Shown here one piece after another: positions 9,618 to 20,452 of a DNA stretch of 64,000 nt. Position 1 is the stretch's first letter; each line of letters begins with the position of its first letter. The translations under genes and the position numbers were made by a program. Origin of the DNA: Sacculina carcini (Eukaryota > Arthropoda > Thecostraca > Sacculinidae); contig OU696577.1 in NCBI GenBank assembly GCA_916048095.2, positions 4,248,001 through 4,312,000 of the forward strand. The letters are read 5' to 3'. The notes below the pieces were generated by a model. That model did not search any database, was not told the origin of the DNA, and saw nothing but the letters and a program-made list of their open reading frames with translations.

Positions 9618-12600
9618 GGAGCGATAAGCCAGGTTCGCCCCTCATCATCGCATCTACTGACCAGAATAACACACCGTTTTTCATCCAGGATTCAGCCACC
9701 GGTATCAAGTTTTTGATCGACACTGGTGCACAGTACAGCATACTGTCGTACCAATCAACTGATCAGCCATCTCCGCTAGTCCTACAAGCAGTCAACAATA
9801 GCCGTATCAACACGTTCGGCACTAAAGACGTGACTGTGTCTCTAGGCTTGCGCCGCAACTTCCTGTGGTCGTTTCTTCTGGCCGACATAGATTTTTCAAT
9901 CATCTGGTGTGATTTCCTGGCGCATCACAACATCAGCGTCAACCCACGGCTGCGACAACTCATCGACAACGAGACAAAACTCACGGTAAGCGGCAACAAG
10001 ACACGCGCATCTCCGCAAATAGCGTTATGCCTCACCAACTCAAACTGTAAATTTCAGCAACTTCTCGCCAAGTACCCCCGCCTCACGTCGTCACCGATCG
10101 TCGGCGGAGAACAACAGCACGGTGTGTATCATCGCATCGAAACAACTGGTCAGCCCGTATACTGCCGGCCACGGCGACTCGACACCGCCAGACTTCAGCT
10201 CGCCAAACGTGAGTTTCAAAACATGCTGACACAAGACATTGTTCGCCCCAGCAAGAGCCAATACGCTAGCGCTCTGCATATGGTGCCTAAATCCGCGCCT
10301 GGCGAGTGGCGCCCGTGCGGCGACTATCGCGCTCTAAACAGAATTACGGTCGCAGACAGATACAGCTTACCTTATCTGCAGGACTTTACTGTCTCATTGC
10401 ATGGCGCCAAAATATTCTCAACGATAGATCTCGCCAAAGCGTATTTTCAAATACCAGTACATCCTGATGATGTTCACAAGACCGCCATCACTACACCGTT
10501 TGGTCTTTTCGAGATGACCAGAATGCCATTTGGCCTGCGCAACAGTGCGCAAACAATGCAACGGTTGATGGATACGGTGCTACGAGGGTTGTCTTTTACG
10601 TTTGTGTACATAGATGATATTTTGATTGCCAGCAAATCTCACGAAGAGCACCTTGAACACATCGAAACTGTTTTCAAACGCCTCGACAAATTCGGAATTC
10701 GAGTGAACCCAGGAAAATGTGTATTCGCTGTAAATACTCTCACATTTCTCGGTCACACAATTACCGAACATGGTATCACGCCTACGAATGACAAGATCGC
10801 CGCTGTCAAGGACTTCCCAAAGCCTCAAACACAACAACAACTGAGAAGGTTCCTAGGAATGATAAACTTTTATCACAGATTTTTCCCCCATGCAGCTGAA
10901 ACTCTTGGTCCGCTCCATCGTCTGGTCGACCACAAGAAGCGACGATCCAAGGCACCTATCGAGTGGACGCAGGCAGCCGACGAGGCATTCACTGCAGCCA
11001 AGAAAAATATATGCGACGCCACTGTACTCAGCCACCAGGATCCAGACGCAAAGCTCGGCGTATTCACGGATGCCAGCAATTTCGGCATAGGATGTGTTCT
11101 GCAACAGCTGCAACAAGGTATGTGGAAGCCACTTGCATTCTGGTCACAAAAACTGTCGCCCGCACAGCAAAAGTACAGCGCGTTTGGGCGAGAATTGTTG
11201 GCATCATACATGGCCATCCGCCATTTCAGGCCGTTCGTCGAAGGTCGCCAATTTGTTCTCGTCACTGACCACAAACCTTTGGTACACGCGATCAGGTCAT
11301 CGACAACAATCCATTCACCGCGAGAACAGCGACACCTTGACTACATTGTACAATTCACGACGAATGTAGAGCACATCAGCGGCGCAGATAACGTCGTCTC
11401 CGACGCATTGTCAAGGATAGCCAGTGTCCACAGCATCATGGATCTGTTGCAGCTATCACAAGAACAGGCGCACGACAACGACATAAACACTCTAAAAAAA
11501 GGTAATGACACTAACTTAAAAATTACAATCAAGCCGTTACCTACGCACGCAAACGCCTCAATCATCTGCGATGATTCCACAGGCACATCTCGGCCCATCG
11601 TGCCGAAGTCCATGCGAAAGCAAGTTTTTTGTGTTCTCCATAATTTGTCACACTCCGGCCGAAAAGCCACACTGAAACTTATCTCTGACAGATTTGTGTG
11701 GCCATCTATGCGGCATGATGTGATGCAATGGACTACACAGTGCACACATTGCCAAACGTGCAAAGTCTCTCGTCACAATCGTTCGACACCTGCTCAGTTT
11801 TGTCTACCGTCAGGTCGCTTTCATAATATCCACATTGATATTGTGGGGCCATTGCCTTACTGTAAAGGCCAGCAGTACATATTGACGATGATCGACAGGT
11901 TTACCAGGTGGCCTGAAGTCTGCCCAATGCCTGATATATCCGCAGACACAGTTGCCCGCTGTCTCATCAGCACTTGGATATCCAGGTATGGCGTACCACA
12001 CACCATTGTGTCTGACCGAGGCTCACAGTTCACCTCTCGCCTGTGGCAACAAATCACGGCACGTCTCGGTTCTGAATCACTGCACACCACTGCCTACAAC
12101 CCCAGCGCCAACGGCCTCGTCGAACGCCTTCACCGACAACTCAAATGTGCGCTACGCGACTGTCCAAACTGGATCGACTGCCTTCCAATCGTGATGCTGG
12201 GAATACGCGCCTCTGTCAAAGAATCGGTACAGTGTTCATCAGCACAGCTGGTTTTAGGCACACCTTTACGACTACCAGGTGAAATGTTCGCCAACATGAG
12301 TGATATTTCGCCCCAACAGGTCGCACGAGAACTGTCGCAGCACTTCGCAAGGATCCGCCCAGTACAGAGCAGGCCGACGACCACAGCTGACACATTTACT
12401 CTGCCTGCGCTCAACACTGCAGAATACGTGTTTGTGCGTAACGACGGCCACCGTCGTCCCTTGCAGCCTGTCTACACTGGTCCGTACCGCGTGCTCAAGC
12501 GCACACCAAAAACATTTACGATTGAACGAAACGGCGAGGACACAATCTGCGTGGACCGACTACGACCGGCTTTCTTGGAAAACGCTTCCATCAGCTTTCC

Positions 12601-12751
12601 ACAAGAGACCGCTGTATCCATCTTCCAGCCGCAATCTGCCTCCAGCAAAACTCCTGCGCGAAACTGCTCCGGATCAAGAATCCCGGTTCTGCGTACGCGT
12701 ATCACTCGTTCCGGTCGTGTTGTCCGCCCCCCAGTCCGTTTTTCTCCTTGA
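9614..12751 (+). CDS. pol of the gypsy element (protease, RT, RNase H, integrase)
   Basis: A 1045-codon frame. The domains in order are aspartic protease with DTGA at residues 36-39, reverse transcriptase with YIDD at 332-335, RNase H (VFTDAS, then TDHKPLV), an integrase zinc-binding HHCC region, the integrase DDE core, and a C-terminal GPY/F-type module (VYTGPYRVLKR). The order RT, RNase H, integrase places it in Ty3/gypsy. The stop lies a few bases before the purine tract and 3' LTR. Confidence 0.93.
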   Translation: MRSDKPGSPLIIASTDQNNTPFFIQDSATGIKFLIDTGAQYSILSYQSTDQPSPLVLQAVNNSRINTFGTKDVTVSLGLRRNFLWSFLLADIDFSIIWCDFLAHHNISVNPRLRQLIDNETKLTVSGNKTRASPQIALCLTNSNCKFQQLLAKYPRLTSSPIVGGEQQHGVYHRIETTGQPVYCRPRRLDTARLQLAKREFQNMLTQDIVRPSKSQYASALHMVPKSAPGEWRPCGDYRALNRITVADRYSLPYLQDFTVSLHGAKIFSTIDLAKAYFQIPVHPDDVHKTAITTPFGLFEMTRMPFGLRNSAQTMQRLMDTVLRGLSFTFVYIDDILIASKSHEEHLEHIETVFKRLDKFGIRVNPGKCVFAVNTLTFLGHTITEHGITPTNDKIAAVKDFPKPQTQQQLRRFLGMINFYHRFFPHAAETLGPLHRLVDHKKRRSKAPIEWTQAADEAFTAAKKNICDATVLSHQDPDAKLGVFTDASNFGIGCVLQQLQQGMWKPLAFWSQKLSPAQQKYSAFGRELLASYMAIRHFRPFVEGRQFVLVTDHKPLVHAIRSSTTIHSPREQRHLDYIVQFTTNVEHISGADNVVSDALSRIASVHSIMDLLQLSQEQAHDNDINTLKKGNDTNLKITIKPLPTHANASIICDDSTGTSRPIVPKSMRKQVFCVLHNLSHSGRKATLKLISDRFVWPSMRHDVMQWTTQCTHCQTCKVSRHNRSTPAQFCLPSGRFHNIHIDIVGPLPYCKGQQYILTMIDRFTRWPEVCPMPDISADTVARCLISTWISRYGVPHTIVSDRGSQFTSRLWQQITARLGSESLHTTAYNPSANGLVERLHRQLKCALRDCPNWIDCLPIVMLGIRASVKESVQCSSAQLVLGTPLRLPGEMFANMSDISPQQVARELSQHFARIRPVQSRPTTTADTFTLPALNTAEYVFVRNDGHRRPLQPVYTGPYRVLKRTPKTFTIERNGEDTICVDRLRPAFLENASISFPQETAVSIFQPQSASSKTPARNCSGSRIPVLRTRITRSGRVVRPPVRFSP

Positions 12752-12767
12752 ACTGGAGGGGGGCTCC

Positions 12768-13468
12768 TGTGGCGCCTGTGCAAATGTAGGCCAAAAACAT
12801 TTGCCCATACACCACAAACACACACTCTACCAGCGCTTCAGAGGTACGCGTCCCGGAGGTGTATGTCCCCTGCACACAGACATACACCACGTACAAACAC
12901 CAGCCAGCGCGCACCGACCCGGTACAGTGCCGCGTCCCGGAGGTGTATGTCCCCTGCACACAGACATACACCACGTACGAACACCAGCCAACGCGCACCA
13001 ACCCGGTACAGTGTCGCGTCCCGGAGGTGTATGTCCCCTGCACACAGACATACACCACGTACAAACACCAGTCAGTGCGCACCAACCCTCTTCAGTGTCT
13101 GGGCCAACATCTGGTTCGCATCCGCCTGACCACATCCTCACCCAGGGATGCAGCAGCCATCGAGGGCAACATCTGGTCCACAGCCGTGCGCCCAGACCAT
13201 ATGTGACCCAGAACACCAGGCGACAACATACGCACATACACACACATTCTCAACCACACACGCCAGCGACGTATAAAACACCGTCACACACACTCTTCCA
13301 CAACCAGTCCACAGAACTCACCCTGTTGCTGGCTCGCTCTGTTGTTTACCATTGCTCGTGTTTTGTTTCGCCACCGTAAGTAACCGCCTCTGAACTGTGA
13401 TCTCTTGTGAATATATATTGTGTTGTCGTCCCCCATTGTGTCGTTCGACAGACCCGGGGGTTGCAACA
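12768..13468 (+). repeat. 3' LTR of the gypsy element
   Basis: It begins TGTGGCGCC after GGAGGGGGG and ends TTGCAACA. It is about 11 bp longer than the 5' LTR because of small indels. The flank then reads ATAC, matching the left flank. Confidence 0.92.
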
Positions 13469-13472
13469 ATAC

Positions 13473-15271
13473 TACATTAAAGCTACTCCTAAAACTTCCT
13501 GAACCTAGATGCCCTAATGACGACTTAATAACTGCCTGTCTGGGTGAGTGGTGAGTGCTGAGTCGCCCTTATTGTTAGTAACCCCGGTTTATATACCCAC
13601 AACCACATGTAGTTGGCACCGTACACCACAAGTAATACGAGTTAGCCAAACAGCGCGTCTACACAACCAGGACACAAGCTGTTTCTAAACACGATCTGAC
13701 AGTACACACGCGTGTTACCACGAGCTTTTCAGCCAAGTCAGACACACAATAATGGTCATAAATTAGCTGTCAAGCTACTTCGCACATTGTCAAGCATATA
13801 AGACGCAGTGCACTACTGACGTCACCCTACCAAAATTAGCCTACGGACAGCTGCACAAGCAGGCCGCGAAAATATACCTAGAGAGAGAAAACTGAGTAAA
13901 TGTATAGATACTCGTAGAAAACTGGTATGATTATAACTTTGTTATAAATATGAAAAACTTGCCACTAGACTTTTTGGTGATAGTTCTGATTTTCCGTGGC
14001 GATTGCTGACCGTAAAACCTTCAGCAGTAATGAACAAATGAAAATAGAAAATATAAGTGACGCGTAATTTAGATATCCCACATATAACCTGTACGGAGAA
14101 AATAAAACTAATATCCGGGGTACATTGTAGTTGCTTTGTTCCGTCGAATGTATGGTTGATCTCATTTTGATCAAATTTATGACATTGTTTGGAACGCATT
14201 TTGGAACATATCTTCAAAGTCCTAGTGCCCCTCTTAACCCTGGGTGTATGAAGGTTAACCTTTATCCTCCCAGTGTTTCCATATGTGAACAAACACTGTA
14301 GAATAATTTTCCGATATGTTTAACCAATTCCAGAAGTAAGACAACCCTCAGATAGAACATGAGACGGAGTCATATGGACATATGGTTAAATGATATTTTT
14401 CTCAAATTTACCCCACACTATTAATCCAAAAAACGTATATTTTTCACAAATTGTAGTGCGTCGTTTAGAGGCTGCAAACAGTTAATAAAAATAGTAGAAA
14501 TCCCCATTTCCCATACGAATTTCAGAAGCGAAACAACACCTTGTCAGCTGAATAGTAAAATGACACGGATACATGGCTCGAAATAGAGGAGAACTTCCAG
14601 TAGGTATTCAAGGGTCTTAGGTAGGTAGGTCATATGGCCATAGGTATGTAGAAGGTTGGTAGGCAGGTGCAGGGTATCAATGCTGCAAGTGCCTTGTCAG
14701 ACAGCATTTTACAATAATTTCGATTGCGTGAAAATACCGACTCACTGACTCAAAATAATTGTTTCATACCATTATTAAGCAATAATCAGCGTCAGTTAAC
14801 TTATTTTATCATTAAAATTCAAATTGTTCTTTTATGTATTGCTTTCTACATGTGAATATACGCTGAACTTTGGGCGCTGTGTTCATAGTGTTCCCACATC
14901 CACTCAGTCTCTTGTGCTTAAATGAAAGCTACTCAGTGAATAATAGGTCATGGAGGGATGCCACAATGTTTGTCGCGTGAATGAATTACTGTGTCGAAAT
15001 GGAGCACGAATGGTATATGCAATCAATACTGTTTCACTTCGCAATTCTGCGGTTGTTAGATGCGGGCCTTGTTGTCATCTGACCCCATTTTGAGAAAAAC
15101 AATTACTAACGCAAAACCAGCCCGATTTGAATGCTCCAACATTTCCATGTGGGCGTGCAATCCGTTAAATATTGATTTCAAATTGGATTGCGATAGTCCC
15201 AGTTTCCCGCGTCTGTATGCATGTGCACGTGCCTTGCGTTGTGCGGTACCCTCATGAGCCGCTACGAGCAG
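13473..15271. other. Intergenic stretch upstream of the astacin gene
   Basis: No gene was recognised. The sequence is unique-looking and moderately AT-rich, with a short GTAGGTAGGTAGG run near 14620. A 116-codon minus frame at 13942-14292 matches no family I know. Confidence 0.35.
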
Positions 15272-15279
15272 TATAAATA
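15272..15279 (+). promoter_or_regulatory. TATA box of the astacin gene
   Basis: TATAAATA lies about 50 bp upstream of the ATG at 15324. A start site 25-30 bp downstream would give a 5' leader of about 20 nt. Confidence 0.6.
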
Positions 15280-15323
15280 CTCTGCGTATTTTATCGTCGT
15301 CACAATTGGCACTGGCGACCGAA

Positions 15324-17317
15324 ATGACAGGACTTGTCACCTCCACTGTTGCGCTGGTATTGTGTGTGCTTGGCGGCACATCATATGCCTGGTTTCCGTT
15401 CGCAATGTCGTGGAATCACTGGCCGCGTGTGCCGGGAGGACCGCCGCTGTTGAAGCGCTCCACCGATAACTCACTTATGCAGAAACACGTCGAATTAGCC
15501 AATGATGAGGAGGAGAACATCTTCGGTCTGCCTCTGTCACCTGAGGACTTTGCGCACGCAGCCAGCATCGTAGCCGACTCACCCAAAACAGGTCCGGGAG
15601 CTGAGGATCCCATCGAGTTAGCCGGTCTGTTTGAGGGAGACATCTCACACATGGACAAGGGTATGATGCAAGAGATGATGATGATGGACTTTGACGAAGG
15701 ATTTCTGTTCGATGATAACGACAACCTGCTATTGCGCAATGCCATCAAGGACGAGAACAGCCTGTGGAAAAACGCGGAAATACCGTACGTCATCTCGTCG
15801 TCGTACAACCGACACGAACGAGCCGTCATTGCCAAAGCAGTGATGGAATTCGAGCAGAAGACGTGCATCCGCGTGGTGCCGCGCACCAGTCAACAGGACT
15901 ACGTGCACGTGCGTAAGGGCAGCGGGTGCAGTAGCGCGGTGGGCGTGATCGGCGGACGACAGGAACTGTCCCTGGCCGATGGTTGCGTGTACCCGGGCAT
16001 TGTGATGCACGAGTTTATGCACGCCGCTGGGTTCTGGCACGAGCAGAGTCGCAGCGACCGTGACGCACACATTGTTATCCACTGGGACAACATTCTTTCG
16101 GGCATGGACTACAATTTTCACAAGTATCCGTGGAGTCGCATCCAAAACCTGGACGAGCCATACGATGTCGGATCCATCATGCACTACGGCCCGTACGCGT
16201 TCGCCGCTGATCGCAAGAAGCCGACCATCACACCGATCGTGACCACCGACCAGATGGGTCAGCGATCCGGTTTCTCCAAGATCGACGCCAACAAGTTGAA
16301 CAAACTGTACAAGTGCGACGTGGGCACCTCAGGCGGTGCTACTACGTCCAAGCCGTCGCCGGTTATCACCACTACCGGCCGCTGCTCTGACAACAACAAG
16401 TGGTGTCGGCCGTGGGCCAAACAGGGCGAGTGCGACAGCAACCCGTCGTGGATGCGAGTCAACTGCGCCAAGGCTTGTAACTCGTGCAAAGGTATCTCCT
16501 GTCAGTGCACTGAGTGGGCATATTCCCCATCGCAAAGCGCGGCCTGTCATCCATATAAAAATGTTATACCGAATAGGTGTCCATTTGCGAACTATCTGAA
16601 AAAATCATATATGGTAGATCAGAACAAATACTAATAGGCTAAGTAATTCTAGTTTATTTTGCAGGTGATAACACAAAATATAGTGTGATTCATTGGGCGG
16701 CTAAAACCAACTCGTCATATGGTGCATTCAATATGAACGAAGTCCATACACAGATCTTAAGGGCGGTGCATTCAATATGAACGACATCCATACGCAGATC
16801 CTAAGGAAAACAAGTGATGAAAAAGTTACCACAGAAGCGATTTCGTACGAGCTCCCACTCGACTGTCTAACATGTTATATATGCTTAATGACAACAGAGC
16901 GTCAATGTGGCAACACTTAGTACGGATCATGAGTATGTGAGGTTGCAGAAGCGGCAGATGCAAGGGTGGTTCTTATAATGACAGGAAGATGATAATAAGG
17001 AGGAATATTATGATTTTAGCTGTGGTATAAAGACGAGGACATGAACTGATTTTGTGTTTGTCTATTGCGCAGACTGTTCAGACCACAATGAATACTGCGG
17101 CGCGTGGGCTGCGGCCGGTGAGTGCTCCAAAAACTGGAGCTACATGAGTGTGTTCTGTCGGCATGCGTGCGGACTTTGCGACTCCGAGTCTGGCGCAGGC
17201 AGCTCCTCGTGCCGCAACAACAACCAGTACTGTGGCGCGTGGGCACTGGCCGGAGAGTGCAACAACAACCCCGACTATATGCTGGAACACTGCCAAAAGG
17301 CGTGCGAAGTGTGCTGA
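15324..17317 (+). CDS. Secreted astacin metalloprotease with three ShKT domains (two exons)
   Basis: The exons are 15324-16491 and 17073-17317. The phase-1 intron starts GTATCT and ends TTGCGCAG. The joined frame is 470 codons plus stop. The protein starts with a signal peptide (MTGLVTSTVALVLCVLGG) and an acidic propeptide. The mature enzyme probably begins at NAIKDENSLW, as in other astacins. The zinc site HEFMHAAGFWHE is at residues 229-240 and the Met-turn SIMHYG has its Met at 286. Three 35-residue six-cysteine ShKT domains follow at 354-388, 391-425 and 436-470. It should act outside the cell as a zinc endopeptidase. A TTG 18 nt upstream keeps the frame open, but the ATG and the signal peptide fit best. 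All key residues are present, so it looks functional. Confidence 0.93.
16492..17072 (+). other. Astacin intron
   Basis: 581 bp with GT-AG ends; it splits a codon after its first base, so the join reads CNSCKDCSD. If it were retained, the frame would continue for 47 further codons and stop at 16634, giving a protein with only one ShKT domain. Confidence 0.9.
16721..16806 (+). repeat. 42-bp tandem duplication inside the astacin intron
   Basis: Two copies (16721-16762 and 16765-16806) start GGTGCATTCAATATGAACGA and end TAAGG. They differ at a few positions and are separated by 2 bp. Confidence 0.75.
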
Positions 17318-18242
17318 ATGAAACCAACTGTTGGTGTGTCGTTTGACTCGGCACGATATACGGCGCAGGGTGAATTTACCTCGACCACTTGTGACAAATG
17401 GTTCTTGCAGAAATGCCGGTCACGGTTGTGTGGAATTTTCCTGTGGACGGTAGTGATGTTTATATTCCGCAATTTCCTTTTGTACACCGGTGTTTATGTG
17501 TACCGCACACTCCTCTGATATGTGAGCCTACAAATTTGTGAAAATCGCATTTTCACCATGCGATAATAATACAAATCAAGATGGAGTTAGATCTTATGGT
17601 GAGACGGTTTCAAATTATGCATGTGTGACCGAACTATCGACAACAAATGTTCTAAAACCAGCCATGTGCATGCTGTATTGGTACATAATGTAAAAGAGGA
17701 GCAAAGGATCAACCCCAGTCAAATCAACGGTACCCTTTCACTTTCATGTCGAGAACACAATGACTGAAGAAAACATTCAAACAAGTGGACTGCTTGAATA
17801 TGAACCTCTGATATTGCGTATATGCATTCTGCCAGTATCGCAGATAATCACACCGAACAGCTTACAGAAAGAAATTTCCAGAAAATTCCCAGAAGCAACG
17901 AGATCAAACCATGCGATACCATGCGATATTTTATTAACGAGCGTACACAATGTCACACATACGATTCTGAGGTTGTTGTCAGTTCACATATAGAGTTGTA
18001 TACATTATTTGGCGAGCACTTCCGTGCAGCCAATTAATTCGTGACAGAGGGTCAGAATGCTCTCACACACCTCTGATGTCTAGAACATCAACACAATGCG
18101 ACGCACCGACAATATGACAACATCGACGAAAGGCTGGATTTTAGCTTGACTCGACATGAAGCCCAATGTGGTCTAAATATGCCGACTGAATTATCAGGTC
18201 AATTACAACATATCATTGGGAACATCTACATACTACACAATC
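17318..18242. other. Intergenic stretch between astacin and SDHAF2
   Basis: This is the shared 3' flank of two convergent genes. No canonical AATAAA was found just downstream of either stop, and no gene or repeat was recognised. Confidence 0.4.
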
Positions 18243-18358
18243 CTAGAGAAATTCCAGATCCGGTTGACGTAGCCTACTCTCCTTGTCTTCATTCTTAACG
18301 AAGGCTTTCAACAAGTCCATCACTTCAGTACGGTAATCCTCAGGCGTTTCTACAGCAC
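18243..18358 (-). CDS. SDHAF2: SDHAF2 exon 3 (C-terminus)
   Basis: The acceptor is TCTATTCGACAG|GTGCTG, followed by [37 protein letters not shown] and a TAG stop at 18245-18243. Sequence and phase both fit the end of SDHAF2. Confidence 0.93.
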
Positions 18359-19926
18359 CTGTCGAATAGAAACAAACACAGTAGGTGACGAGAACCAAAC
18401 TGGTGATAAGCTACATAGAGTTCAACATCCGAAAGAATCCCTCAATGACGAATAAGAAACAAACGACGAATGAAAGCTCATACGAACGACCCATACATAG
18501 CGAACACAGATATACCAATGAACGGGTATTTCCTCTCCTTCAGAGAAAACCCCGCCAACGCTGGAACAAACCACGTAGTAAGACAAAGCTTGTAGTATCT
18601 CGCTAAACACGCTCAAGTAAAAACTGAACTGAACACTTCAGGTGAACATATATTCAGAAATGAAATACGACTTGATGGTAGTGAAATCATATCTGCCAAA
18701 CCTGACGCCCAGGATGCGAGAAGTTGAAACCACATCGGACAATGTATGTGGCGAGAATATTCATGCTAATAATAAAATATCATATGTATCTTGTTCTAGC
18801 ATGATCGCTTCTAGGCGAAATAAATCATAGCAATACAAAAACACAATCACAATCTTTAGCTCAGTTTGCGACTGGGCTACATATCCATGAGCTCCAAGAC
18901 ACACCTTACCCAATCGTGCACGTATGACATCTCGTTCCGACAACGCTCATCCAGTGCTTTACGATTTCAAGTTCAATTTGTATATTTGTCCACAATCAAA
19001 GAATGAATAGCATAACAACAACTAATAAAGAAAGTATATTTTATTGAATTATATTACAATTATAATTATATTTCAATTATTTCAATTATATTTTTATGAA
19101 TCGTATGTGTTTATGCATAATCACTTTGAGTTTATCAGTGTTTTATATGAATTCCTTGGAAATTTGTTGATAAAATCCATGAGTGGACAACAAATAAACA
19201 TTGATTGATTAATTGATTGATTGAAGTGGACATAGAAAATCTGCTGAGACATTGTCTCTTTTGCAGACTTGTGTAATAATGATAATTTTGAAACATTGAC
19301 AAGTGATTAAATAATGATGATATGATAGTTATTAAATAACGTTATATAAATGAGTGATTAAATAATGACGTATAATAATGATGCAATATATTATATCCTA
19401 TATATATATATATATATATATATATGATATAAGATGAAGTTGAACTTCTTCAGACACAAGTATGTATTTTTTTACCACAACGTTTCGCCTTACGGCTTTA
19501 TCAAGCAGTGATAAATACGGCTTTATCAAGCAGTCACTGCTTGATAAAGCCGTAAGGCGAAACGTTGTGGTAAAAAAATACATACTTGTGTCTGAAGAAG
19601 TTCAACTTCATCTTCTATCATTTATCCACCAGACACGTGAGTACTCCATACATTTTGGATCTAAATATATATATATCTATATATGATATAAGATGAAGTT
19701 GAACTTCTTCAGACACAAGTATTTATTTTTTACCACAACGTTTCGCCTTACGGCTTTATCAAGCAATGATAACACATCGTCAACCATTGTAAGAAACCAA
19801 ATTCACAAAAATATGTTAAAACACGTGATCATACATTAATTGGATATCTGACATAAAAAATATACATATACATGCATATATATATATATATGCTCGTATA
19901 TATTTATATATATGTATATACGTGTG

Positions 19927-19994
<68 letters not shown>

Positions 19995-20007
19995 TACACA
20001 CACACAT

Positions 20008-20076
<69 letters not shown>

Positions 20077-20409
20077 ATAAGATGGAGTTGAACTTCTTCA
20101 GACACAATATTTATTTTTTTACCACAACGTTTCGCCTTACGGCTTTATCAAGCAGTGATAACATATCGTCAGCCATTGTAAGAAACCAAATTCACAAAAA
20201 CAATTTTTTTTGTGAACAAACAAACAAACAAACAAAAATTTTTTTGTGAATTTGGTTTCTTACAATGGCTGACGATATGTTATCACTGCTTGATAAAGCC
20301 GTAAGGCGAAACGTTGTGGTAAAAAAATAAATATTGTGTCTGAAGAAGTTCAACTCCATCTTATATCATTTATCCACCAGACACGTGAGTACTCCATACA
20401 TTTTGGATC

Positions 20410-20452
<43 letters not shown>

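Larger units (their letters stand above)
7995..13468 (+). mobile_element. Ty3/gypsy LTR retrotransposon, looks whole
   Basis: Two LTRs starting TGTGGCGCC and ending TTGCAACA bracket a primer-binding-site-like stretch (TGGTGACCCCGACGTG just after the 5' LTR), gag, pol and a purine-rich tract (GGAGGGGGG) before the 3' LTR. It is flanked by the 4-bp direct repeat ATAC (7991-7994 and 13469-13472). The LTRs are about 690 and 701 bp and differ by only a few substitutions and small indels, so the insertion is recent. No env-like frame was seen. Confidence 0.93.

Noticed and set aside
13942-14292. Minus-strand 116-codon gene upstream of the astacin
   Set aside because: No family resemblance, no splice or promoter support and no repeat of the frame elsewhere, so it is left as an unexplained open frame.
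19398-20107. Frames made of YIYIYI and mirrored [14 protein letters not shown] peptides
   Set aside because: They come from (TA)n tracts and from reading both arms of palindromes.
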